From assembly GCA_021613535.1 (NCBI GenBank), contig CP075494.1:15314001-15378000 (forward strand): a stretch of 64,000 bases of DNA. The letters run 5' to 3'. Made by a program: the position numbers and the translations under genes. This document shows, in pieces, positions 10,806 through 23,203 of this stretch (positions are counted from its first letter, which is position 1; each line of letters starts with the position of its first letter). Under the pieces are notes generated by a model that saw only the letters and a program-made list of their open reading frames with translations, did no database searches and was not told the origin of the DNA. The stretch comes from Adineta vaga (taxonomy: Eukaryota; Rotifera).

Positions 10806-11194
10806 AAATCAAACATCGGTGTGAAGCTAGCACGACGGAGCTAGCACGACGAAACAAAGATTTAGCTAAAACGTTTTTTATAAAGTAAGTCCCATGCATA
10901 AAAACGAGTCCATTCGACTCAGAATTTAATTCTACATCGAATGGTGCTACTTTTATTCACGGGACAAGCTTTGGAAAAATTTTATCTAGGTTTTTTTCTC
11001 TTACATAGGAGGAAAATAAAGATGTATGCAAAACTTTTCCCAAAGCTTGTCCCGTGAATAAAAGTAGCACCATTCGATGTAGAATTAAATTCTGAGTCGA
11101 ATGGACTCGTTTTTATGCATGGGACTTACTTTATAGAAAACGTTTTAGCTAAATCTTTGTTTCGTCGTGCTAGCTTCACACCGATAAATCAAAC
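10806..11194. mobile_element. MULE-like foldback element with 9-bp target duplication
   Basis: The element at 10815-11185 (371 bp) begins ATCGGTGTGAAGCTAGC and ends with its reverse complement GCTAGCTTCACACCGAT. It is flanked on both sides by the perfect direct repeat AAATCAAAC (10806-10814 and 11186-11194). The arms (~10815-10979 and ~11034-11185) are almost perfectly complementary; the left arm carries an extra tandem copy of GCTAGCACGACG. The ~55-bp loop has no coding capacity. Nine-bp duplications with long terminal inverted repeats are characteristic of Mutator-like elements, so this is probably a non-autonomous MULE derivative. High arm identity suggests a fairly recent insertion. Confidence 0.85.
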
Positions 11195-12631
11195 CAAGCA
11201 AAGTTTATCATTAATTTTGTTATCTCTTTTCGACTAATGTTAGATATTATTTGTTAATTCATGTCAGATATAATCCTATCTTTGTTAAAATATCAAGATT
11301 ATATGAAAGAAAATTTCCATTCAGTGTAAATATGACAATTATATACTTCGTCAATATATTCATAGTCAAAAAGTCAGTGATCAATATGCCATTGATTCAA
11401 TGAAACAAATGTCATGATACATGCGTCGATGGTGTATTTTAGAAGAATGTTCATCACAATCGATGAGTTCAGAAAGGCAGTTCACATTGATTTCTCAAAT
11501 AACCAAAATCGTCATATTAGATAAAGAAACTATTTTGGATGTGCATTCAACAACTAAATGTTCATTATCATGTGTAATTATTTGAATGCACAGCATGAAA
11601 AACTTCGATAGATCTAGTATAGTCGGTTTCATTGACACCGACGATGAATGTATTCAAAAAGAAATATGTGTAAACTCAAGACCGAACGACTTTACCACTC
11701 GCGAATTAATCATATTCTTGTAATTCTCAGAATGATAATGAATGGGGAGAGAATATAAGTACGGGTCACTATGTAAACATGAAACACTCTTTGTGTTTAC
11801 AAATGCATTTCGCCGTCTTTCATTGAAGCTCGAATATATCGGAAGTTGCATCCAGATGCGATTTATATCCTAAATTGTGTCTCTAAATATTAGTTAGTTG
11901 AGACTGAGATACACTCTTTTCTCTAAAACTTTCTTTTTTTATCTTGAAAGATGTACGAATACAAAACATCTTTCTATCATTAGACATCAAATGTCAAATC
12001 AAAGAAGCAATTAAATAAAGTTGTCAAACTCGTCATCCACTTTATCTTGATGTCAACCCCAATTCTCTAACGTTACAAATATAGTAATGATTTCTGAGAC
12101 ACTCAGACTTTAAACTAAACTCTGTATTATGAGAAATATTCAAAATAAAGTTCAGAAAAATATTTTGCTACGTTTTCATGCACAATAGAATGTTTAATAA
12201 ATGATTTTCCAGTCGTTCCCAATAGACCAGCGATGGGAATAAGTCCAGCGGACCCATTAAAAGGCTCATAAGACGCATCGACGATCATCCTTCTTCTTCA
12301 TAACCTTTCCACTATTGAAAATTTTGCAGAAGACATTATATTAAGAGTACACAGTTTCACAAAATATCATATCGTACCCATCAAGCTTCAACTGATAAAT
12401 TATAGTGCATTTCAAACACGGGACTTCGCTATCTCCGACATACACAAATCAACAACTTAGATGACAAACACATATCTCACGGTCGGAAATCAAGAGCTTA
12501 AAACAAAACACGTTATTGTACGATGAATACGACTTCGAAGCACAATGTATATTCATTTCTCACCACATCGGTTTCCTCTAAAACAATTCTCCAGCAAAGA
12601 GCACTAAAAAACAATGTCCCTCGAGTCCAAA
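11195..12631. other. Region 3' of the F-box/LRR gene, no gene assigned
   Basis: Some short open stretches occur (for example near 11395-11590 on the plus strand) but none has recognisable domains or workable splice sites. Confidence 0.35.
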
Positions 12632-14801
12632 CTACCACGTCAACCTATTTCCAAAAGTATTTCGGAGATAGCTTCTTTCTCGAGCACCGATTCCATTGAT
12701 CCCGAGATTTAGTGTGGTGAGTGTCTACAGAGGAGAGATAGTACGGATGTGTCAATTAGGACAAGAGCGAATGAGTATTACCGTGTCTATTCGCAAGGCA
12801 TCACCAATATGTTGTGCTCCTTGATGGCCGATTCCATTGCCCCGGAGATCTAGTGTGGTGAGTGTCTATAGACGAGAGAGAGTATGAATGTGTCAATTAG
12901 GACAAGAGCGAATGGGTATTACCGTGTTTATTCGCAAGGCATCACAAATATATTGTGCTCCTTGATCGCCGATTTGATTTCTCCGGAGATCTAGTGCGGT
13001 GAGTGTCTATAGACGAGAGAGAGCATGGATGTGTCAATCAGGACAAGAGCGAATGGGTATTACCGTGTTTATTCGCAAAGCATCACCAATATGTTGTGCT
13101 CCTTGATGGCCGATTTCATTGCCCCGAAGATCTAGTGTGGTGAGTGTCTATAGACGAGAGAGAGTATGAATGTGTCAATTAGGACAAGAGCGAATGAGTA
13201 TTACCGTGTTTATTCGCAAGGCATCACCAATATGTTGTGCTCCTTGATGGCCGATTTCATTGCCCCGAAGATCTAGTGTGGTGAGTGTCTATAGACGAGA
13301 GAGAGCATGGATGTGTCAATTAGGACAAGAGCGAATGAGTATTACCGTGTTTATTCGCAAGGCATCACCAATATGTTGTGCTCCTTGATCGCCGATTTGA
13401 TTTCTCCGGAGATCTAGTGCGGTGAGTGTCTATAGGCGAGAGAGAGCATGGATGTGTCAATCAGGACAAGAGCGAATGGGTATTACCGTGTTTATTCGCA
13501 AAGCATCACCAATATGTTGTGCTCCTTGATGGTCGATTTGATTGTACCCGAGATCTAGTGCGGTGAGTGTCTATAGACGAGAGAGAGTATGAGGGTGTCA
13601 ATTAGGACAAGAGCGAATGGGTATTACCGTGTTTATTCGCAAAGCATCACCAATATGTTGTGCTCCTTGATGGTCGATTTCATTGTACCCGAGATCTAGT
13701 GTGGTGAGTGTCTATAGAGGAGAGAGAGCATGGATGTGTCAATTAGGACAAGAGCGAATGAGTATTACCGTGTTTATTCGCAAAGCATCACCAATATGTT
13801 GTGCTCCTTGATGGCCGATTTCATTGTTCTCGAGATTAAGCGTGGTGAGTGTCTATAGAGGAGAGAGAGCATGGATGTGTCAATCAGGTCAAGAGCGAAT
13901 GAGTATTACTGTGTTTATTCGCAATGCATCACCAATGTGTTGTGCTCCTTGATCGCCGATTTCATTGCCCTCGAGATCTAGTGTGGTGAGTGTCTATGTA
14001 TAGAATATTCCTGTCGAGAATATGGATAAAACAATCGGAACTTTAGAGTAATGTTTTTCAAATAGATATAGCATTATACAAGAGGTGTGGCGGTAGTGTG
14101 TGAAAGTGTTCAATCCGGGTTCATGGAGTGAAAAGAGAAATCGGTGCTTGTCTGATTATTACTGAGTTAATGTTCGAATCGTCGGATGAGTAGAGTGAGT
14201 ACTGTACTGAAGGTAGTGATACTTGTTTATCTCGAATGGTTTTGGATTGTTATTTTTACATTTGGTTTGCGAAAGATCGTATTGAGTCGGGGTACAATAT
14301 AAAACAGTTCACTTTAATTTATTCGGTGGGTTTCAAAGATAGTTATTGAATGGTTTTAGAGTTGCAATAGAGACATTTGTTTGAAACGGGAAAGGTGTTT
14401 TAATGGTGCGGTTTCATTCTTGTGCGGCACTTGAGTGCACTTTTAATACGATATATATTCTATGAGCATAGATAGTAAAGAACAGGCGAGAGGAAGGGTT
14501 GTTTTAATAGCATGAGTCAATATTGTGTTTGGTTGACTCGTGGAAATTGCTTGGGAATTGTGAAATTTGTTTTTTCTTTGAGTAAACTGATTAAGTTAGA
14601 TATTGCGAGGCTCATGTGTGCTTGAACAGATTAGAAAATAGGTGAAGCACTTGGCAAACTTACTTGATATCGATGGTAAGTGTTCAGAATTTGATTAAAA
14701 CGTTGGCAAACATTTTGCATTGAACAAAATAGTGTAAAACCAGACAGATGATCCAAAATTCGATAGACGAGTTCAATTGGTAATGTTGAAAATGTGTACA
14801 T
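12632..14801 (-). CDS. F-box / leucine-rich-repeat protein built from tandem LRR exons
   Basis: Probable substrate-recognition subunit of an SCF-type ubiquitin ligase, or an LRR sensor. Exon 1 (14664-14801, 46 codons, phase 0) starts MYTFSTLPIELVYRILDHL, a classic F-box N-terminus, and continues SMQNVCQRFNQILNTYHRYQ to a GTAAGT donor. Nine 84-bp exons (13910-13993, then every 141 bp down to 12782-12865) each encode one 28-residue ribonuclease-inhibitor-type LRR: TLTTLDL, two variable residues, N.I, then QGAQHIGDALRINT. Each is phase 0 and bounded by TATAG acceptors and GTAATA donors. The last exon (12632-12724) ends in a stop after a final partial LRR. All repeats are open. The splice from exon 1 over a ~670-bp intron to 13993 is inferred from matching phase; an intervening exon cannot be excluded. 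Predicted length ~328 residues. Confidence 0.7.
12725..13993. repeat. 141-bp tandem repeat array (exon plus intron units)
   Basis: Nine copies with exact 141-bp spacing, judged by the GAGATCTAGTGTGGTGAG anchor at 12845, 12986, 13127 and so on. Each unit is an 84-bp LRR exon plus a 57-bp intron of the minus-strand gene; a tenth, diverged exon lies at 12632-12724. Introns are nearly as conserved as exons, so whole units were duplicated recently or are being homogenised. Confidence 0.95.
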
Positions 14802-17285
14802 ATTCGCTTTAAATTCCACAAAAGTTTGTTGAGAATACAAGCTATTGAATATATTTCGTTTGTTATGAAAAGAAATTCGCTTTATTGATAGTATTGTATT
14901 TTTGTTATTCGAAAAAGATAATGAAACCTGACGATTTCAACTAAAGCGAATAGTTAGTTAATGCAGAAAGATGGCGTTAATGTATGTGTTGAGATGGAGT
15001 TTTGTCTGCCGTGTATGATTATGAGTGTCAGTATACACTCAAGATACATATTTTTCATCAGTAATTTTTTGAGTTTTAGAAAAGAGTTCGTTTTAAGAAA
15101 GGATATTTTTGCATGTGATATTCAACAAAAGTTCAATCAGAAAAGGAAATCTTTGAGAGTCGATACCGATAGTCTCTACTTTTCACGCTCACGCTCCATA
15201 CCCTCATAAACCAATTTCATTCTATTAGTTCGACGTAAGGCAATTTTTATTTTAAATACATCTATCCTTAAAGATCTTAACAAGAAAATTAATTGAATTA
15301 AAGAAAATAAAGCCGGTTCATCTTATCCTGATGTGTGAGATAAATTTTTTGTATGAACAATTGGTGGTGTATCAAATATTTTCAAAAGCAAAAGAAAACA
15401 CATGAAAGTATAAACTAAGTTCGAGTCTGACTCTCACCGAGTTAACTGAGACTGTTTCATGTCTATGCCATCGTATCTCTAAGATGTTCTTATATGATTT
15501 GCTTATTCCCCTACGTTTTTCATTGATTCCAATAGTGTTCAAACTAGACATATTTTACTGTACTTTATTTTTCTCAAACCTGCTACGGGTTCGATTCTAC
15601 CTATGTGTTCATTTATTGAATTATCATCTCTAGAATGATCAATAGTTTCTATTTCAATATTACTAAACTTTTAATGATTTTATGAATAACTAACGACCGA
15701 CTGATTGTAATCTCATATTATATCTATCGAAAGCGCGTACTTAGCTCGTACTGAAGGGTAGAGCAATATTTTGATCTTGTGCAGCCTTTAAATTTTAAAC
15801 CTTGATCCTTCACATTGACCCCACCTATCATCCTGCCATTAATCTACTCTCGGTTTCCGATGTTTAAGACAGTCTTGAAGAAAATGGTTTTTTGACCTTT
15901 GACACTGACACAAAAGCGCACAGAAACTTTTTTTTCCATATGACGCTCCTTTCTGTGGAAGGAATAAGGTGTGGGTGTAAGTGTTCCTTGACAGAGTACG
16001 CACATACATACATCCAAAAAAGGGGAAAAGGCCGATCCTGGATCCTCATAGTTCCTGCGATCACACAGTTCATGATGACCAATGATAATCCATGAGTATC
16101 TTTCAGGATTCACGAGAGTCAGCCTTTTTTAGATGTCAGGATTTATGGGGAGCCATGAGGGTCCGAAAGTTTTATAGGATTTGGGTATCCAGGATCCGCT
16201 TTTCCCCCCTTGCAGACCCACACCCTCAACTTCTGCTGAAAAAACATTTGTTCAATTAACCCAGTAGCTTTATTAAATAATTCACAGTCAAAATTTTTTC
16301 TTTTATGCTTAATAACAGGTTATTTTCAGTCTCGCAATAATTATAATAATTGATTAGAATTATGAAAAGCTAACATCAGATTTGAAATCCTCGACTTCGA
16401 TTACTTTTGGGTAAATCCTATAAAGATGATTATTAGTAAATTTTCATGAATTTTTATATTGCTGCAATCTGACTGGATTAGACAAATAAGAAATAACAAT
16501 TAATTAATTATGGTTCATAGAAAAGTATTTTTGGGAAAGGAACCCAAGATTCGTATTCCTCGATCTCGATTACATACGACGAATCGTTGTTCGATGACCA
16601 GGGGTAAGTTTTCATCGATTTATACGCTGCTTTCACCTGATTGGCTTGGACAAACTCACAAACGCACAAACTTTAAGCATTTTAACGACCCTATTTACCG
16701 TGCCTGTAACCCTTTCTTTCAGAAAAGGGAAAAACAACAGAAATCATAAGAGATAAAAAATTTTTTCGATTAGTTGAAAAGCAAATAGGTGACAAATTTA
16801 CATAGTTTGTCAATTTTGAAATATTGTTGAGCGCTAGGAAAAAATCGTTTTCAGCATTCTTAACTATATGATTCAGTTATTCAAATATTGATTAATGTTA
16901 ACTCTTCATCCTAATGCTATTCAAAAAATTTATTCAATTTGGTATTTTAAAGAGAAAACTTGAGAATAATTTGGAACATATACTTAGCTAGAAAAAACCA
17001 AAATCAGTAATGAAATCATTTGTTCTTCTACTTCCTGTTGGAGATAAAGATGTTTTTCTCACGAAGTTCGTCTTTTATGAATACTCCGAGAAGAAACTTG
17101 TTTTCATGCTCCAACTCAACGATATTTAATAAACCACTTGACAACAATCTTGATTTTGTATCATCGAAAAGTATCAAACGAAAATGATCATTCAATTCAT
17201 TTTCGAGAACAAGAAGAACACAATAAAGATTATATTAACAACCAAACAAGAACAGAAAATCTGATTGAATTAATATAAAAAAAAT
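14802..17285. other. Region upstream of F-box/LRR gene, no gene assigned
   Basis: Presumed promoter side of the F-box/LRR gene. Open frames near 14961-15209 and on both strands at 15844-16113 lack domains and homology that I recognise. The 15.85-16.25 kb part is noticeably more GC-rich than its surroundings, with GGATCCTGGATCC-like repeats. Confidence 0.35.
16381..16665. repeat. Diverged ~170-bp tandem duplication
   Basis: The block at ~16381-16494 (CCTCGACTTCGATTAC ... GTAAATTTTCATGAATTT ... GACTGGATTAGACAAAT) aligns with ~16551-16665 (CCTCGATCTCGATTAC ... GTAAGTTTTCATCGATTT ... GATTGGCTTGGACAAAC) at an offset of ~170 bp. It could be two decayed exon-intron copies; no intact gene. Confidence 0.5.
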
Positions 17286-18395
17286 TCATTGATTGCTTTT
17301 TATCAATGGTGTTCCATCAACTTCATTTTTATCATCTTCGTTCGTTGCTTTTCGTTTGTTGTGGTGTTTTATTTGAACTTCATCTGTAGTTGAATTATTC
17401 TTTAAAATATCGACCGAATTCAATGCATTGAGAGGTAAATTTGCAATATCCGAGATGATTCCATATGTCATATTAGGCATAGCAATTGAATAGAGAGTAT
17501 AGTTAGTGTAAGTCAAAAGAAGATAAAAACAAAGATGAAAAAGAAAATTCCTATAACTTACTTAATGCCAATGTATCTGATTTGGTAAATCTAGTTTCAT
17601 TCAAATCTGGAATGGGAAGCATATCTTCCTCGTAGAGCAAATTACCGTCGTGCACAGCTTCTGATAAAGTTTGATATAGATTAAAAAACGATTTCTATGG
17701 ATGAAAAGAAAGATATTGTTAATAATTCAATGAAACAGCTTGCATGAGAAAGAGATCGGTCTTCAAATGCTTGTTATTTTTACTCACTTCTATTTGTTCA
17801 CGTTGATCAAACATTGAACCAAATTTTGGATGAACAAATGTTGTTACAATATCAACATCTTTTTGTTCTGCCAGAGTGAGTGTATTTCACAAAGTTTTCG
17901 TCTTGGCTTTCGTATAATTAGATTAATTGTATTTCGATGTCTATCTTAAAAGAAGATAACCTTTTAATCACAAAAAGAAAAAGAATTATCACTCACTGAA
18001 TAATTGTTCTCTTGACGAAATGTATTCATTACTTTTTCAGTTTTTATGTACACTGAATGTAAATTCTCACGAAGAATTACTTCAATAACTGTTCGAGCAA
18101 TAACGTGGCAAGACGCTTTTAACGAGGCATTTAAACATTCAATGACCGTTCGAGCAGATTCTTTGGTTAAATTAAGCTCTTGTACTAACTTAAATTGTTC
18201 GTCTGCCCTTTTGATCAAGTCATTGCTTTTCGTGCTTAAAGTTTCTTGAAAGAATTGTAATTTGTTATCAAAAGATGGACACATATTAAATGCCTCGTCT
18301 TCTAGTTTTTTAACAATAGAAGCTTTATCAACTACCAAGGAATGTGAATAAAAAATGGCGTTGATTTTGTGTCGAAAATCCGCGAATCTTTGCAT
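17286..18395 (-). pseudogene. Unrecognised multi-exon gene with broken splice sites
   Basis: Four coding-looking blocks on the minus strand: 17997-18395 (MQRFADFRHKINAIFYSHSL..., helical, Cys-containing), ~17788-17900 (LAEQKDVDIVTTFVHPKFGS), 17562-17694 (KSFFNLYQTLSEAVHDGNLL) and 17286-~17516 (TNYTLYSIAMPNMTYGIISD..., charged tail). Codon use looks genuine and GTAAG/GTGAG donors are present after blocks 1-3. However, I find no in-phase AG acceptor for block 2 or block 4; block 4 is preceded by a pyrimidine tract but no AG. Either the gene has decayed, or my frames miss a small exon. I do not recognise the family. Confidence 0.45.
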
Positions 18396-20982
18396 TCTCT
18401 CTTTTGAATTTGGATGTAGAAGTGAAAAATTTTAATAGATTAGATTTAATAATCTGAAAGAAAATCGATTCTTTTTCCTTTATGACTTTGCTTGTCTTGA
18501 TCCACCAATCAAATAACATACCCAGGCGGAACGATGCGGTCCGTATACGGCCTTTACGATATAAAAACGGATACTATACTGGCCGTAACACTGACCGTAT
18601 TATTGGGTGTAGTAATACGATCCGTTCTGTATCCGCACATAGCCAAAAAGTCACCTTTTTGTAACGGTTTATATTCTGAAAGCGCATTGTAAACGAATAA
18701 GAAAATACACTATGTGGCGCCAAATGAATCCAAACTTTTTCCATCAACGTATATTACTAACGTAATAAAGAGAATACTAAACATAAAGTTTCTGCTGCAT
18801 TTACGTAATCAATTCGTTCAACGTTTCTTTAAGCTACTTTTGCATTATAAAAACAACTAATCTTGTTCAAAATAATTTACAACTCTATGGAGAAGTGCAA
18901 TTCTCACCTTTGTTATTTCTCAAAGATTCTCTCCTGAATGATAATCTTCTCAGTTTTTTGTCAAAACAAATATGTACCATTTGATATGCAAATGTATTCT
19001 TTACTTTGTTACTCAAATAAGATCAATATGAACTATTTCCATTTATCAATATCATAAATGATTGATTAAAATGTAAAAAGAAAAATCACTAAAACTGTCA
19101 TATTCAAACAGTGGAATGTACAAAATGAACAAATATGTGAATATTGCAAAAAAAAGCACTTATTGTCACTGTTTACTTATACTAATTAAAACATAGAAAA
19201 AAGACAAGTTTTGAATGTTTTTTCTTGTTATATTTCTTATTTGTTATATAATACTATCAGAGAGAATATAAACAAAATAAATGAATAAATAAATATTTAT
19301 TTTATTGTTAAAGTTAATGTTTTGATTTTAATAACATCATTTTCTGCATTTCACTTATCCGACTCAATCGACAGAGCAGATCAATTCTTTTTCTTTCTTC
19401 AAGTTGATATACCAAAAATAAAACGAGAAAAAAAAACAATTTTTGATTTTCCAATATGTTTTTTCGTTTCTGTCTTATGTTATTGGTACTATAGAAGCAT
19501 CATCACATGAGCGTGAAAATATACGAGGAATAAGAGGAAGAGAGAAAGTGAACAGTAAACATACATATAGTAAATATTGGTCGTCGTCGTCGTCTTCTTT
19601 TTCTTGTCCCATTATCTCTCTATTCATTCAGTTATTTATTTATTTTTAGATACTGAAACTGTTCAATTAATATGAAAGATAATAGTATGAAAAAACTTCT
19701 TGATTATACATAAGAATCTCTTAATGAAATATCTGTCAAATTGAACGAAATAGGCAAGAATAAAAAGAAATATACCACATATTTTTATTGTTTTTTAGTC
19801 AGTAATAAACATACGATGTTTTTATGTGTAACAAAAATGCAAATGTCCAAATTGAGATATTTATCATGAAAATCGTTGAAAAACTGTTAAAGTTGCATAT
19901 CAACTTGGAAAATATTTATTGATTGATTTTATCCTTGATCAGCAACAACAAAATCATCAACAATTAACAAACGCGATTTTCAATTAGCAATTTTTTCATC
20001 ACACCGTAAATTATTTGAATTATTTCCTCTATTATTTATTCATTTATATATGCATGAAACAATTTTAAAAAAATTTTGTTATTCTTTCAAAACCACAAAG
20101 CTTTATCAACTAAACGTCTTGTGTATTCTATATTATTAAAAGTTGCAACACATAAATCTGATGAAATTAAACCATTTCCCAACTATGTTGTTAATTTTTT
20201 AGTTATACATGCATCTTGTTTTAATCGAGTACATATACAATAAGAAACATAAAAAATCTGTTGTTCATATTTCTCTTCAATGAGAAATCCGAAGCAACAC
20301 AAAGAAGACAAATGAGACGATAACAAAGTTGCAATCACAACGCGATTCAAAATCCTTCACGTATCCTTTCTTTTACAGACAATTCTCGAGAGGAAAAATG
20401 TATAGAACTGAGGCTTATGTCATTGAAGAATGTAGATGAAGATGCATCGATTTCTATACTACAGGTTCTTCGAAGATGCTCTCATTCGAAAATATAATAC
20501 CAAATGAATGAAAATTAAAACATATACACAGAATGGAGAAGGAAGATTATTTATTCTATAATACAAAATAAAATCTAATACGGTTCCAATGCAGCTGCAG
20601 TTCTGTTATGTTAGTTATATATCATCATTGTTTCAAAGTTCTATGATTACCAACAATATTGATGTAGTAGTATTTAAAAAAAACATTCTTGTACGACTAG
20701 TTTCATGTAATTGTGACAGTAAGATAGAACGCTGTTGATTACAGTAAAAAGTCACCTAGTTGACCGAAAATGGAATTTACGATTCTTTTTGTGTTGTCAT
20801 TATTATACTGCTACGAAGGGTTGATAACCTTGATTTAGATGAGTTATGAAAGAAAAGAATAGATTTATCTTTCTATTCAAGATAACCTGTCACAAATATT
20901 ATCTTTGCAATGAAAACTGAGCAAAAATGGGGTGATTTTTAGACCACATTTGAACTTTTCAGTTTCAGTGCGAACTAAAATA
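18396..20982. other. Long gene-free stretch
   Basis: AT-rich. Near 18520-18650 there is a GC-richer patch with recurring CCGTAT/GGCCGTA motifs. A short TCG/TCT microsatellite occurs near 19580. Scattered frames near 19920-20230 look like a decayed coding remnant but cannot be assigned. Confidence 0.35.
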
Positions 20983-23203
20983 ATGAAATCAGTTTATGTA
21001 CTCCTTTGTTATAGTAAGAAAGAAGTTAGGTGATTTATAAGAATATAATTTCGAAGAACAAATTTTTCTATAGGTTTACTTTGTCTATATTGTACTCAAT
21101 GTAAAATTCTATATCAGTGTAATTTCGACAACTCAACTCTCGAGGATCACTGCTTTACTACACCAGTATTGGTTCTCAATGGATTTGCACTCGTCTCAGA
21201 ACAACCTCCGGATAGTCCGTGGTCTGATGTTACATCGAGTCGTAAGTTCATTCATTCAAGATTATTGCATCTATATGATCATAACTGTTTCATTCAGTAA
21301 AAGCAACTGGAAATGGAGAAGTGTGTAAACTACCTTACAAAATAGACAAGCATACATGGGATTTGTATTTCTGCTACAAAAATGTTTGTCCGACAAATTC
21401 CAGTTCAAACAGTACATGTGCATCAGGTTTGTCCAGAGAGATCACAACTGATTTATCTTGTTATTGAATATATCTTTCTTCTTTTTGCTAGGTCAATTTG
21501 CTGGGATACAATTGTCTGGTGATACCGTGCAATCATTTCAATTAAAAACTGAGTCAGGTGGAATTGATGGTATCAATAAGCAGTATTTGACTTATTATTA
21601 TTACATGGCTTATATGATTGGAAAACGAATTCAAGTGCGCAAAGTAGAAGTTGATGGTACAAGTTCTGTGGTTGATGTTGTGACAAGTAGTTCATTTAAT
21701 GGATGGATTAAGCGCGAAGTGAATTTTAATGCAGCGAACCGCGGCTATAAAGTAAGAGCAATTATGTTCTTTTTCTAATTGAGATTATGATTTTTTTCAG
21801 TTGTATTTTGATTTGCAAAAATTATCAGCTAATACATCATTTAATGATATTGGATTAGATGAAATTTCAATTTCACAGGGTAGATATTTCATAGAATAAA
21901 TGATTATTGTCTAACGAATGATATTTATTTAGAAGATGAAATAACAACCGCGCGTCCTACAACGACAACAACAACAACAACAGAACTTACTACAACAACA
22001 GAGCGTCCCACAACAACAACAACAACAACAACAACAACAGAACTTACTACAACAACAGAGCGTCCCACAACAACAACAACAACAACAACAGAACTTACCA
22101 CAACAACAGAGCGTCCCACAACAACAACAACAACAACTGAGCGTCTTACAACGACAACAGCAACAGAACGTTCCACGACAACACAACATCTTACAACAAC
22201 GATAACATCAGCAATAATTGATGCTACCACAATGTTCGTATTACCATTACAACTTTATCTTTTTGAAAATTGCTTCTTATTCTATTGTAGTGCATCTACA
22301 ACTGTTGAAGATTCAACAATTAGGTAAGCTTTGCTCAATTGAGTATCTACTTTCTATTTCTTAAATAGGTCTACGATTACTGCAGAACAATCAACTACGG
22401 TCACCAGTACAGTTCAAACAACAACAACGGTAATATACTACACATAATCGTACAGAATACAGCATAGAGTTACTTTTCTGAATATCCCCATTTATTATAG
22501 ACATTCATACTGACAACTATTTCTGATATCAAAACTTCCATGTAATTTGATTGTCCGAAAGTATTAAAGTTCATCCAAAAAGATTTTATAATTTTATAGT
22601 TCACCTACTTGGTCTTCCATCGTTATAACAACACCAAGTACTCAATTAACTACAGTAAGAACAATATTTCTTCTAATTCTACAAACAATGTCTAATTTAG
22701 ATCACATCATCTACCACAACAACTTCTTCAGCATCAATAAAATCTACTACCAACGAAGTGAGTACAGTCAAGAACTATCACTTATGCAATATCTATTTTC
22801 TTTCTCTTCATAGGTGGAAACGATACATCCATTCACCAGTTCGACTACGACAACTAATGGATCAAATGCAACACGTTCCACAATCATAACTAGTTTTACA
22901 AACATAATAGATACATCCAGCACAACACATTCGACTACGACTTCTTCTAATAAAATCCCAACATTGAGCACTATAACATCAATAAATGTCACGATATTAG
23001 ACGACAAAAATGGAGTTAAACCATCTTCGAAAACTTACATTATTATCCTTTCCATTGTACTTCCCATTGTTTTAGTTATATCGATTGGTATCATCATCAA
23101 AATCAATCTATCATCACCATCATGTATTTCTTCTTCCAAGAGACGTCGTTTATACAAGGATAATTTAGAACTTGAACTAATAAAAGATGATCATTGGTTT
23201 TAA
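20983..23203 (+). CDS. MAM-like, Thr-rich stalk, single-pass surface protein (copy A)
   Basis: Predicted type I cell-surface glycoprotein. Exon 1 (20983-21013) plus the start of exon 2 give a signal peptide (MKSVYVLLCYSLLCLYC). Exons 2-5 (21074-21241, 21298-21426, 21492-21751, 21801-21879) encode the ectodomain: LYQCNFDNSTLEDHCF, NGEVCKLPYK, TWDLYFC, GGIDGINKQYLTYYYYM, FNGWIKREVNFNA, GLDEISI. The YYYYM and LDEISI blocks resemble MAM domains. Exon 6 (21933-22233) is an O-glycosylation-prone stalk of TTTTTTELTTTTERP repeats; about six further small Thr/Ser exons follow. The last exon holds a membrane segment (YIIILSIVLPIVLVISIGII) and a basic tail ending ELIKDDHWF. About 12 exons, all splice phases consistent through exon 6. 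Function unknown; adhesion or recognition is a guess. Confidence 0.8.

Noticed and set aside
12725-13993. CRISPR or satellite interpretation of the 141-bp array
   Set aside because: Units contain conserved splice sites and an open phase-0 LRR exon; no short repeat/unique spacer layout.
15585-15620. tRNA-like GGGTTCGATTCTACC
   Set aside because: No matching acceptor stem, D arm or anticodon arm upstream; chance T-arm-like word.
21925-22230. Long minus-strand frames rich in Val or Cys
   Set aside because: They are antisense shadows of the ACA-repeat encoding the Thr-rich stalk of copy A.
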